Assembly (NCBI GenBank): GCA_016219105.1
Contig: JACRCI010000012.1
Location: 1 to 35,163 of the forward strand
Direction: 5' to 3'
Length of the DNA stretch: 35,163 nt
DNA from: Deltaproteobacteria bacterium
GTDB lineage: Bacteria > Desulfobacterota > GWC2-55-46 > DRQE01
In this document: one piece after another, positions 23,988 to 31,543 of the stretch
Layout of the letters: each line of letters begins with the position of its first letter
Numbering within the stretch: position 1 is the first letter of the stretch
Program-made: the position numbers and the translations under genes
The notes under the pieces: model-generated
What the model was told of the DNA's origin: nothing
Seen by the model: only the letters and a program-made list of their open reading frames with translations
Database searches by the model: none

Positions 23988-26900
23988 ATGGCTACGGTCA
24001 AATCAAAAACCGACGGCCCTGCGGACCCGGGTCTTAACGGAGAGCAGACTGAGGCGGTCAACCACGCGCAAGGCCCGCTCCTCATCATCGCCGGCGCGGG
24101 CACCGGCAAGACCCGCGTCGTAACCCACAGGATAGCGCGCCTGATAGAAAAAGGGGTGAACCCCTCCCGCATACTCGCGCTCACCTTCACCGAAAAGGCG
24201 GCGAAGGAGATGGAGGAGAGGGTTGACAGGCTCGTGCCATATGGTTACTCGACCGTGTGGATCTCCACCTTTCACTCCTTCGGGGACAGGGTCCTGAGGG
24301 ATAACGCGCTTTCGATAGGGCTTGTCCCGGATTTCAAGGTCCTTAACGAGGCGGAATGCGTCATATTCCTGAGAGAGAACCTTTTCAGCCTGCCCCTTGA
24401 TTATTACCGGCCCTCCGGCGACCCGGCGAGGTACCTCTCGGCCCTTGTTAAATTCATCGCGAGGCTTAAGGACGAGGACGTAACGCCGGATGAGTACGGC
24501 GATTACGCGCGAATTCTCGCTCGCAGCCCCGGCCCCCGCGGCGCCGATTACGTGGAGGAGCAGACGGAGCTTGCGCTCTGCTACGGGAAATACCAGGAAC
24601 TTATGGCGCGCCGGGGCTATCTCGATTTCGGGGACCAGGTCTCGCTCGCGTTGAAACTTTTGCGCCTGAGGCCGAACATACTGGAACGATACCGGGAAAA
24701 ATTCACGTATATACTCGCCGACGAATTCCAGGACACCAATTACGCGCAGTTCGAACTCGTAAAGCTCCTATCGGGTCCTACCCGTAACGTCACGGTCGTG
24801 GCTGACGACGACCAGAGCATATACAAGTTCCGCGGGGCCGCGATAAGCAACGTCCTCAATTTCAAGAAGGTCTACCCGGACTCTGGCACGGTGGCCCTTA
24901 CGCTCAATTACCGCTCGGTCCAGCCCATACTCGACGCGGCCTACAGGTTGATTACGCACAATAACCCGGACCGCCTCGAGGTCACGAGCCACATTGACAA
25001 AAGGCTCGTCTCAACGAGGCAGGCGCCCGAGGTCACGGGCTCGGTCAGGCACTTCCATTTCGATACCCTCACTAACGAATCCGAGTTCGTCGCCGGGACG
25101 ATAGATGAGAAGGCCGCAAACGGCTCCCGCTCTTACGGGGACTTCGCGGTGCTGGTGAGGGCCAACAGCGACGCCGAGCCATACCTGCGGGCGCTCGGAG
25201 GAAGGGGCGTGAGATACCGCTTCTCCGGCTCAAGCGGCCTTTACCAGAGGGACGAGATAAAGATACTGATCGCGCTCCTCAAGGTGATTACCGACCACCA
25301 CGACAACCTAAGCCTCTTTCACCTCGCAAGCTCCCCGGTCTACGGCATAGGGGCCTCGGACCTCGTGCCGTGCCACAATCTCTCGCGCAGGAGGCACAGG
25401 GGCCTCTTGGGCGTGATGAAGGACGTATCCGGCGGGGTGTTTCCTCCGGACGGGCTTTCGGCGGACGGCGTTAAGGGGATAAAAAGGCTTGTTGACGACG
25501 TTTCGCGCCTGAGCGAGATGGCCCTCAGGGAGACGGCGGCAAAGGTCCTGTATTCGTTTTTGACCGAAACCGGTTACCTCGGGGTGCTTTCAAAGGACGA
25601 TACGGAAGAGGGCACGGAGTCGGTCCGCAACATCGCCAAGTTCTTCGATATCGTAACCGGCATCGAACGGACGCTTTCCGTAAAGAAGGTACAGGCGTTC
25701 GTGGAACATCTCAACCTCCTTATCGAGGCCGGCGACGACCCGGCGACCGTGGACCCGGACGCGGACTCGGACTGCGTGCACGTGCTCACGGTCCATAAGT
25801 CGAAGGGGCTCGAGTTCCCGGTCGTCTTCATGGTGGGGCTGGCCGCGGACAGGTTCCCCCGCAGGGGACGGAAGGACCTCATAGAGGTCCCGGACGAACT
25901 TATAAAGGACATACTGCCTTCCGGGGATTTCCACCTCAAGGAGGAGAGGAGGCTTTTTTACGTCGGCATGACCAGGGCGATGGACGAGCTGTATCTTACG
26001 AGCGCCTCTGATTACGGCGGGGTGAGGGCAAAGAAGATAAGCCCGTTCGTCCTGGAGGCCCTCGACATCCCTCAGGCCCCGATGATAAAGACCGGCGCAA
26101 GGGAGAAGATAGCGAGGTTCGCCCCGCGCGTAAAGTCCGGGTCGAGACCCGGGCCGCCGCCGGGGGACGAGGCGCTTGAACTGAGCTATTATCAGATAGA
26201 CGACTACCTCACGTGTCCCCTTAAATACAGGTACGTGCACGTCCTGAAGATACCGCTCCTCCCTCACCACGCCGTAATGTACGGCAAGGCCGTGCACGAC
26301 GCCATATCGTTTTATTTCAAGAGGAAGATGGAGGGGGAGTCCACGACCGAGGAGGAGTTGCTGCGCGTCTTACGTTCGTCATGGAGGAGCGAGGGTTTCA
26401 TCTCGAGGGAGCACGAGGAAAAACGGTGGCAGACCGGGGCGCAATCCTTGAGGGGCTTTCTTCAAAGGGATGCGGAGCGCGGCATACGGCCCTCCTGCGT
26501 GGAGAGGGATTTCAGCGCGGACCTCGGCAGATACGTCATAAGGGGGAGGTGGGACATAGTCGAGGAAAGGGAGGACGGCCCTTACATAATAGATTTCAAG
26601 ACCTCGGACGTGAGGGACGGGAAAAAGGCCGATAAAAAGGCGTCCGAGTCGGTGCAACTCAAGCTCTATTCGCTTTCCTATCGGAAGAACATGGGACGGC
26701 TTCCGGCCGGGTGCGAACTCCATTTCGTCGAATCAGGCGTGGTGGGCAGGGTGTCCCACGGCGAAAAGGACATGGAAAAAACGATCGAGATGGCCGACGG
26801 GGTCTTTGAAGGGATAAGGGCGAGGGATTTTACGGCCATGCCCGATTACCTCAACTGCGGCTGGTGCGCGTTCAATAATATATGCCCGGAGAGGGCGTAG
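23988..26900 (+). CDS. UvrD/Rep-type SF1 helicase fused to a Fe-S PD-(D/E)xK nuclease
   Basis: A 970-residue single-chain helicase-nuclease. The helicase part has the Q motif (LNGEQTEAV), Walker A AGAGTGKT (residues 35-42), the Walker B/DExx motif LADEFQD starting at D245, motif III (DDDQSIYKFRGA), motif IV/V (VHVLTVHKSKGLEFPVVF) and motif VI (EERRLFYVGMTRA). The C-terminal PDDEXK_1/Cas4-like domain has YIIDFKTSD with D869 and K871. It is bracketed by four cysteines in the AddB/Cas4 Fe-S arrangement: C743, then C957-x2-C960-x5-C966. The closest known analogues are AdnA/AdnB and AddAB subunits; a role in DNA end resection or repair is inferred. No second subunit gene lies nearby, so it may act alone or as a homodimer. 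Not part of an obvious defence cluster here. Confidence 0.92.
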   Translation: MATVKSKTDGPADPGLNGEQTEAVNHAQGPLLIIAGAGTGKTRVVTHRIARLIEKGVNPSRILALTFTEKAAKEMEERVDRLVPYGYSTVWISTFHSFGDRVLRDNALSIGLVPDFKVLNEAECVIFLRENLFSLPLDYYRPSGDPARYLSALVKFIARLKDEDVTPDEYGDYARILARSPGPRGADYVEEQTELALCYGKYQELMARRGYLDFGDQVSLALKLLRLRPNILERYREKFTYILADEFQDTNYAQFELVKLLSGPTRNVTVVADDDQSIYKFRGAAISNVLNFKKVYPDSGTVALTLNYRSVQPILDAAYRLITHNNPDRLEVTSHIDKRLVSTRQAPEVTGSVRHFHFDTLTNESEFVAGTIDEKAANGSRSYGDFAVLVRANSDAEPYLRALGGRGVRYRFSGSSGLYQRDEIKILIALLKVITDHHDNLSLFHLASSPVYGIGASDLVPCHNLSRRRHRGLLGVMKDVSGGVFPPDGLSADGVKGIKRLVDDVSRLSEMALRETAAKVLYSFLTETGYLGVLSKDDTEEGTESVRNIAKFFDIVTGIERTLSVKKVQAFVEHLNLLIEAGDDPATVDPDADSDCVHVLTVHKSKGLEFPVVFMVGLAADRFPRRGRKDLIEVPDELIKDILPSGDFHLKEERRLFYVGMTRAMDELYLTSASDYGGVRAKKISPFVLEALDIPQAPMIKTGAREKIARFAPRVKSGSRPGPPPGDEALELSYYQIDDYLTCPLKYRYVHVLKIPLLPHHAVMYGKAVHDAISFYFKRKMEGESTTEEELLRVLRSSWRSEGFISREHEEKRWQTGAQSLRGFLQRDAERGIRPSCVERDFSADLGRYVIRGRWDIVEEREDGPYIIDFKTSDVRDGKKADKKASESVQLKLYSLSYRKNMGRLPAGCELHFVESGVVGRVSHGEKDMEKTIEMADGVFEGIRARDFTAMPDYLNCGWCAFNNICPERA

Positions 26901-26954
26901 CGCCTAAGCCGCCCGTGCGAGCCATCCAAAGCGTCATCGGCCAACCGCCTTCGG

Positions 26955-27314
26955 CTACAGGCTCACCTTTACGACGGTCTTGACGTTGCCCCTCACGTTG
27001 AAGTCTCCGATGACCTCGAGGCTCCTCGGTTTGAGGAGTTTTTTGAGGTCGTCGAATACCGTATTGGCCGCGGCCTCGTGGGATATATGCCTGTGGCGGA
27101 ATGAATTGAGATAGAGCTTCAGGGATTTGAGTTCAACGACCTTCCGTGCCGGCGTATAGGCCACCCTTATCGTCGCGAAGTCCGGATAGCCTGACCGCGG
27201 GCAGAGGCAGGTGAATTCCGGGTAGCTTATCTCCACCGTGTAGTCCCTGTCCGCGAAGGGGTTGTCCCAGGCCTCGAGTTTCGCTTCCTTTGTTTTTCCC
27301 TCTCCGTGCCTCAT
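26955..27314 (-). CDS. queF: 7-cyano-7-deazaguanine (preQ0) reductase, short unimodular type
   Basis: A 119-residue QueF, which reduces the nitrile of preQ0 to the amine of preQ1 with NADPH on the way to queuosine in tRNA. Catalytic C38 lies in [12 protein letters not shown]45 is the matching acid, and the QueF motif [13 protein letters not shown] starts at E61. A substrate-binding H79-E80 pair follows. The length matches the Bacillus-type tunnelling-fold enzyme. Start ATG lies at the predicted +1 of its promoter with no Shine-Dalgarno. No other queuosine genes are in the window. It converges on the helicase gene with a 54-base gap. Confidence 0.95.
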   Translation of the reverse strand: MRHGEGKTKEAKLEAWDNPFADRDYTVEISYPEFTCLCPRSGYPDFATIRVAYTPARKVVELKSLKLYLNSFRHRHISHEAAANTVFDDLKKLLKPRSLEVIGDFNVRGNVKTVVKVSL

Positions 27315-27320
27315 GCGGGG

Positions 27321-27349
27321 ATTCTAACATCTCGCCGGGCTCGTGTCAA
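27321..27349 (-). promoter_or_regulatory. Strong promoter of queF (minus strand)
   Basis: TTGACA (27344-27349), 17 bases, TAGAAT (27321-27326) preceded by TGt. The predicted start of transcription is at or within a base or two of the queF ATG (27314), so the mRNA would be leaderless. Confidence 0.8.
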
Positions 27350-27366
27350 AGGGGCGCGGAAACCTG

Positions 27367-27395
27367 TTGACATAGTTTCAATATTTCGCAATAAT
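27367..27395 (+). promoter_or_regulatory. Strong promoter of arsR-dsrE
   Basis: A perfect TTGACA (27367-27372), 17 bases, and AATAAT (27390-27395, 5 of 6). The predicted start of transcription is about 27402, the A of the ArsR ATG. No ribosome site precedes that ATG. The two divergent -35 boxes are 17 bases apart. Confidence 0.8.
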
Positions 27396-27400
27396 CAAAC
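27375..27400 (+). promoter_or_regulatory. 26-bp inverted repeat, candidate ArsR operator
   Basis: Left arm 27375-27387 and right arm 27388-27400 match at 10 of 13 positions (ends GTTT...AAAC). The palindrome covers the whole region between the -35 box and the start codon of the regulator. AT-rich palindromes of this size in the promoter are typical of ArsR-family autoregulation. Confidence 0.55.
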
Positions 27401-27401
27401 C

Positions 27402-27728
27402 ATGAAGGAGGTATTCAAACTCCACGCCGAGGTCTGCAAGACGCTCGCCAACGCAAAGAGGCTCGAGATCATCTACGCCCTCAGGGACGGGGAGAGGGGC
27501 GTTGATGAGATGACCCGGATGCTCGGCCTCAAGAAGGCGAACGTATCGCAGCATCTTGGGGTTTTAAGGGCCGCGGGTGTCGTAAAGACAAGGAGGGAGG
27601 GCGTCAATGTATATTACAGGATAGCCAACCCCAAGATAATAAAGGCGTGCGCCATGATGAGGGAGGTAATGATGGAGATGCTGGGCGAGAGGCAATCCAT
27701 GCTCAGGATATTGAAAGGGAGGAGGTAG
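27402..27728 (+). CDS. ArsR-family winged-helix transcriptional regulator
   Basis: A 108-residue ArsR/SmtB-type regulator. The opening MKEVFKLHAEVCKTLANAKR is typical, with helix-turn-helix GVDEMTRMLGLKKANVSQHL (about residues 33-52) and the wing VVKTRREGVNVYYRI. It has only two cysteines, C12 and C83, in helix 1 and the C-terminal dimerisation helix. The metal-binding ELCVCDL motif of arsenic sensors is absent. The pair could be a thiol or persulfide sensor, as in SqrR/BigR; that is inference. I chose ATG 27402 because the protein then starts as its homologues do; an upstream frame opening at 27306 lies across the promoter. An AAGGAGG sits just inside the gene. DsrE follows 2 bases after the stop. 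Confidence 0.9.
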   Translation: MKEVFKLHAEVCKTLANAKRLEIIYALRDGERGVDEMTRMLGLKKANVSQHLGVLRAAGVVKTRREGVNVYYRIANPKIIKACAMMREVMMEMLGERQSMLRILKGRR

Positions 27729-27730
27729 GG

Positions 27731-28081
27731 ATGGAAAAGGTCACGATCGTATTGCAGGACGCGCCTTACGGGAACGAAAGGGTGTGGAACGCCCTGAGAC
27801 TTACGGAGGCGCTCCTTACGGAGGGCGTCGGAGTGAGGATATTCCTCTACGGCGACAGCGTCACCTCGGCCGTGAAGGGGCAGTCGCCGCCAAAGGGTTT
27901 TTATAACATAGGCGAGATGCTCGAAAACCTCATGAAAAAGGGCGCGGAGGTGCGCGCCTGCCTCACCTGCACCAGGGCGAGGGGGCTAAAGCAGGAGGAC
28001 TTTGTGGAAGGCGCGGTCGTGGGCAAGACGATAGACCTGGCGCGCTGGATAAAAGAGGGCGGGCAGGTCATGACGTTCTGA
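27731..28081 (+). CDS. DsrE-family sulfur-carrier-like protein
   Basis: A 116-residue DsrE/F-like protein. The N-terminal VTIVLQDAPYGNERVWNALR, the VRIFLYGDSVTSAVKGQ segment and the PKGFYNIGEMLENL helix are family hallmarks. The functional cysteines lie in RACLTCTRARGL (C77 and C80). Family members bind or pass sulfane sulfur as persulfides, or act in sulfur-relay complexes. The ATG at 27731 follows the ArsR stop by 2 bases and has GGAGG about 5 bases upstream. An earlier in-frame start at 27647 would overlap ArsR and is rejected. It is probably the regulated partner of ArsR. The stop is followed at 28114 by the 21-bp repeat array. Confidence 0.9.
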   Translation: MEKVTIVLQDAPYGNERVWNALRLTEALLTEGVGVRIFLYGDSVTSAVKGQSPPKGFYNIGEMLENLMKKGAEVRACLTCTRARGLKQEDFVEGAVVGKTIDLARWIKEGGQVMTF

Positions 28082-28113
28082 GGATAGGCGTAGGGGAGGG
28101 GGGCGGCCACGCC

Positions 28114-28175
28114 GGCAACCAGCCGGCCATGCCGGCCAGCCAGCCGTCCACGACGGCCAGCCAGCCGTCCACGAC
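28114..28175 (+). repeat. Three tandem 21-bp repeat units (locus C)
   Basis: Units at 28114-28133 (20 bases, one deletion), 28134-28154 and 28155-28175; the last two are identical. Core CCAGCCGTCCACG. GCCGTC-CAC-GACGGC hairpins form within and across units. The array lies between dsrE and the promoter of the TMTC-like gene. An open frame starting inside it (ATG 28129) would give a Ser-Gln-Pro-Thr repeat and is not believed to be coding. Confidence 0.88.
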
Positions 28176-28200
28176 GGTTCCCTGCGCCTGGAAACTGTTA

Positions 28201-28206
28201 TATAAT
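28201..28206 (+). promoter_or_regulatory. -10 element of the TMTC-like gene
   Basis: A perfect TATAAT lies 10 bases before the ATG at 28216, with TGT just upstream. The -35 position (28178-28183) reads TTCCCT, a poor match. Transcription would start near 28213, so the mRNA would be nearly leaderless. A GAGGG only 2 bases before the ATG is too close to act as a normal ribosome site. Confidence 0.5.
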
Positions 28207-28215
28207 ACGAGGGCA

Positions 28216-30201
28216 ATGCAGCATAACGCGCCGCACTCAAAAGCCGTCAGGTTCAGGTATGTGGCCATCGCCGTTATTTTTCTGGTTTCAGGCGCGGCCT
28301 ACCTGAACACCCTCTCCTTTTATTTCGTCTACGACGACGAGTTGCAGGTGTTGAAAAACCCGTGGATCAGGGACGCGGGCCATATCCCTCAGATATTTTT
28401 CAAGGACGTATGGGCGTTTTTAGGGGACGAAAAAATGTTTTCAAATTACTACCGTCCCCTGATGCACATGATATTCATGATAAGTTATCACGTCTTTGGC
28501 CTCAAGCCGTGGGGTTTCCACCTCGTAAACGTGCTGCTCAACGCCGCTGTCTCGGTCGTGGTGTTCATGGTCGCGGCCGCGCTTTTTGAGCAAACGACTC
28601 CTTCGACAGCCGGGGAAAAACGGAATGGCCTGTTGCTTCCCTTCATGGCCGCGCTTCTGTTTTCCACCCACCCGGTCCACACCGAGGCCGTTGCGTGGGT
28701 GAGCGGAGTGCCCGAGCTTCTGTTCACGCTCTTTTATCTCCTTTCCTTATATTTCTATATGAAAGACGGGGATAAGGGCGGTAAGAAACTGCTTTTATCC
28801 GCGGTCTTTTTCTTCCTCTCCGCGCTTTCTAAGGAGACCGCCCTTACATTGCCGGTAATTTTATTTGCCTATGATTACTGCAGACCGTCCTTTTTTCAGA
28901 GGGAGAGGGCGGGGATGATGGGTTTAAAGAGATACATTCCCTACGTGGTTGCGGCCGCGGCATACATGATCCTCCGTACCCATGCCATCGGATGGATTCC
29001 CCATTTGAAGCGGCATGCCGAGTTGAGCGGCTACGAATATTTCATTAACATCTTCCCTCTGTTCGCGCAGTATCTCGGAAAGCTCTTCTGGCCAGCGAAC
29101 CTGAACGCGTTTTACGTCCTTCACCCGATATCCTCCGTGTTTGAATGGAGGGGGACGGTTTCTGTTTCAATCACCCTCGCTTTTATCCTCTTTGCGTATC
29201 TTTTGCGGCGGAGGAGCCCAACCGCCTTTTTCGGCCTTCTCCTGATAGCGGCCCCGCTCCTGCCGGTCCTTTACATCGCGGCCCTCGGGAAAAACACGTT
29301 CGCCGAGAGGTACCTGTATCTTCCCTCGGCCGGGTTTGCGATACTCACGGCCATGATGCTGGATAGGGTTTACAGGACGAAGGCGCTTGGACGGGCTGCG
29401 GCTCCTGCGGCAATCGCGGTATTGATTGTCATAACCGGATTTTACTCAGCCGGCACGGCCATGAGGAATCCGGTCTGGAAGGACAGTTACGCCCTATGGT
29501 CGGATACCGTCAAGAAGTCTCCGGACGAGGCTTGGCCTCACACCGCGCTGGCCAATGTTTACTATGCTAACGGGCTGATTGACAGGGCCGTCGAGCATTA
29601 CGAGACCGCCCTCGGATTGATGCCCGGGTATTCCGTGGCCCATAACAACCTTGGAAGCATCTACCAGAAGAAGGGCTTGATTGACAGGGCCATGGAGCAC
29701 TACGAGGCCGCGCTTGCGTCCAAGCCCCAGTCCCCTGAGATTCACTACAATCTGGGCGACGTCTATTACGAAAAGGGCTGGATCGACAGGGCCATCGGAC
29801 ATTACGAGGCCGCCGTGGCGATAAGACCCGCGTTTGAAATAGCCCACTACGGACTGGCCAACGCGTATTACGACAGGGGGTTGGTGGACATGGCCGTTGA
29901 GCATTACAGGATTGCCGTGGACCTGAGGCCGGACTACGCGGATGCGCACTATAAGCTCGGCATAGTCTATGCAAAACAGGGCCGCCTGGACGAGGCGATG
30001 GATGAGTTCAGGATAGACCTCGGCCTTGAGCCCGGCCGGGCGGAAGCCCATTACAATATGGGCGTTATCCTCGAAGCAAAGGGGATGACGGGCGAGGCCA
30101 TGAAGGAATTTGAAGCGGCCTCGAAGCTGAGGCCGGACCTTGCCCGTCCCGGTCAGGCTGTTCGTGCGCCCTTCGATGTCCCGCTGGGCGCCGGACGGTA
30201 A
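28216..30201 (+). CDS. Multi-pass membrane protein with C-terminal TPR repeats (TMTC-like GT-C)
   Basis: A 661-residue protein. The first two-thirds (to about residue 430) contains roughly ten hydrophobic segments. It has a DD pair at D40-D41 in FVYDDELQVLKNPWIRD, just after the first helix, as in GT-C glycosyltransferases of the PMT/TMTC type. Residues 440-645 form six tetratricopeptide repeats of 34 residues. Three of these share near-identical DNA at 102-base spacing (around 29581, 29683, 29785), which suggests recent duplication. Eukaryotic TMTC proteins O-mannosylate cadherins; bacterial relatives are uncharacterised, so protein or lipid glycosylation is a guess. I chose ATG 28216; an upstream ATG at 28129 lies in the 21-bp repeats. 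Confidence 0.85.
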   Translation: MQHNAPHSKAVRFRYVAIAVIFLVSGAAYLNTLSFYFVYDDELQVLKNPWIRDAGHIPQIFFKDVWAFLGDEKMFSNYYRPLMHMIFMISYHVFGLKPWGFHLVNVLLNAAVSVVVFMVAAALFEQTTPSTAGEKRNGLLLPFMAALLFSTHPVHTEAVAWVSGVPELLFTLFYLLSLYFYMKDGDKGGKKLLLSAVFFFLSALSKETALTLPVILFAYDYCRPSFFQRERAGMMGLKRYIPYVVAAAAYMILRTHAIGWIPHLKRHAELSGYEYFINIFPLFAQYLGKLFWPANLNAFYVLHPISSVFEWRGTVSVSITLAFILFAYLLRRRSPTAFFGLLLIAAPLLPVLYIAALGKNTFAERYLYLPSAGFAILTAMMLDRVYRTKALGRAAAPAAIAVLIVITGFYSAGTAMRNPVWKDSYALWSDTVKKSPDEAWPHTALANVYYANGLIDRAVEHYETALGLMPGYSVAHNNLGSIYQKKGLIDRAMEHYEAALASKPQSPEIHYNLGDVYYEKGWIDRAIGHYEAAVAIRPAFEIAHYGLANAYYDRGLVDMAVEHYRIAVDLRPDYADAHYKLGIVYAKQGRLDEAMDEFRIDLGLEPGRAEAHYNMGVILEAKGMTGEAMKEFEAASKLRPDLARPGQAVRAPFDVPLGAGR

Positions 30202-30274
30202 CGGTCCGGACTGTCAGCCGGTCACGGGCGGCGTCTTGAGACGAGCCGGGTTATTTAGTTTCCGGGAGGCTTGT

Positions 30275-31528
30275 ATGGCGAGGATTGTCATAATAGGCGC
30301 ATCAACCGGGGGGCTGTCTGCTGCCTACGAAATGAAAAAGACCCTCGGGCCGGGCCATGACGTCACGGTCATTTCGAACGCCTCGGATTTTCACTTCGTG
30401 CCGTCAAACCCCTGGGTCGCGGTCGGCTGGAGGACGAGAGGCGACATAAGTTTTCCCCTGAAGCCCTGCCTTGACAGGAAGGGAATAAATCTGATAGTTG
30501 AGGCCGCCGGGAATATAGACCCGCGTAAAAACGAGGTGACAACCGTCAAGGGCGTCGTTGTGCCATACGACTACCTCGTCATAGCGACAGGGCCGAAGCT
30601 CGCCTTTGATGAGGTCGAGGGCCTTGGGCCTGATGAAAACACGGTCTCCGTATGCACGGTAGACCACGCCGAGGCGGCTTACGCGGCCTACATGAAATTC
30701 CTCGCGGACCCCGGTCCGGTCGTCATAGGCGCGGCGCAGGGCGCGTCATGCCTCGGGCCGGCGTACGAGTTCGCCTTCATACTCGATACGGATTTGAGGA
30801 AACGCGGGCTGCGCAAGAGGGTGCCGATGACCTTCATAACGCCGGAGCCATATATCGGGCACATGGGGCTTGCCGGCATAGGCGATTCAAAGGGTCTTAT
30901 CGAGCACGAATTCCGCCAGAGGCATATAAACTGGCAAACCAGCGTAAGGATAAAAAAGGCCGGGGCAGGGAAGATGACCGTGGATATCGCGGGGGAGGGG
31001 GAAAAGGAACTCCCGTTCAGGTACTCGATGATAATCCCGGCCTTCAGGGGCGTTTCGGCGGTGGCAGGGGTCGAGGGGCTTACCAACGCCAGAGGCTTTG
31101 TCATGGTTGATGAATTTCAGCGGTCGCCGAAATACGGCAATATCCATGCGGTCGGCGTATGCATCGCGATAGCGCCGGTCGAGGCAACGGCGGTGCCCAC
31201 GGGCGTGCCGAAGACCGGGTACATGATAGAGTCCATGGCGGCGGCGGCCGTGGAAAACATAAGGGCCGCGATAAATGGGGAGGAGGCCCGCGCAAAGGCC
31301 ACGTGGAACGCCATATGCTTCGCCGACATGGGGGATACCGGGATAGCGTTCGTGGCAATGCCCGAGATACCCCCGCGCAACGTCACGTGGGCTAAAAAGG
31401 GCAGATGGGTGCATCTTGTGAAGGTTGCGTTTGAAAAATACTTTTTGAGGAAGATGAAAAAAGGGATCGTAGAGCCTTTCTACGAAAAGATAATCCTCGA
31501 TGCGCTTAGAATCAGAAAAATCGAATAA
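30275..31528 (+). CDS. Sulfide:quinone oxidoreductase (SQR) family flavoprotein
   Basis: A 417-residue FAD-dependent disulfide-type oxidoreductase. The N-terminal Rossmann motif is VIIGASTGGLSAAYEM. Three cysteines sit where SQR of the Acidithiobacillus type has its redox set: C127 in SVCTVDHA, C159 in QGASCLGPAYEF, and C348 in NAICFADMGD. The C-terminal basic, amphipathic helices (VKVAFEKYFLRKMKKG) fit monotopic membrane insertion. SQR oxidises sulfide to polysulfide or persulfide and passes electrons to quinone. The ATG at 30275 has GGGAGG 7 bases upstream; an open frame back to 30140 overlaps the TMTC gene and lacks family resemblance. SQR-like proteins lacking the cysteines do exist, but this one keeps all three. 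Confidence 0.88.
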   Translation: MARIVIIGASTGGLSAAYEMKKTLGPGHDVTVISNASDFHFVPSNPWVAVGWRTRGDISFPLKPCLDRKGINLIVEAAGNIDPRKNEVTTVKGVVVPYDYLVIATGPKLAFDEVEGLGPDENTVSVCTVDHAEAAYAAYMKFLADPGPVVIGAAQGASCLGPAYEFAFILDTDLRKRGLRKRVPMTFITPEPYIGHMGLAGIGDSKGLIEHEFRQRHINWQTSVRIKKAGAGKMTVDIAGEGEKELPFRYSMIIPAFRGVSAVAGVEGLTNARGFVMVDEFQRSPKYGNIHAVGVCIAIAPVEATAVPTGVPKTGYMIESMAAAAVENIRAAINGEEARAKATWNAICFADMGDTGIAFVAMPEIPPRNVTWAKKGRWVHLVKVAFEKYFLRKMKKGIVEPFYEKIILDALRIRKIE

Positions 31529-31543
31529 CCTCCCCGGGCGGTG

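Noticed and set aside
26937-26956. Further copy of the 21-bp repeat between the helicase gene and queF
   Set aside because: Only GGCCAACC and a few following bases match; needs several gaps, so likely chance.
27315-27401. preQ1 riboswitch upstream of queF
   Set aside because: The predicted queF mRNA begins at its start codon, so there is no leader to hold one.
28114-28175. Possible CRISPR array
   Set aside because: The units are 21 bases and directly adjacent, with no unique spacers and no cas genes.
28129-28215. N-terminal extension of the TMTC-like protein
   Set aside because: It would translate the repeat array and the promoter; the family-like N-terminus begins at 28216.
30191-30209. 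Hairpin CCGGAC/GTCCGG at the end of the TMTC-like gene as a terminator
   Set aside because: Six-base stem with no T-run after it.
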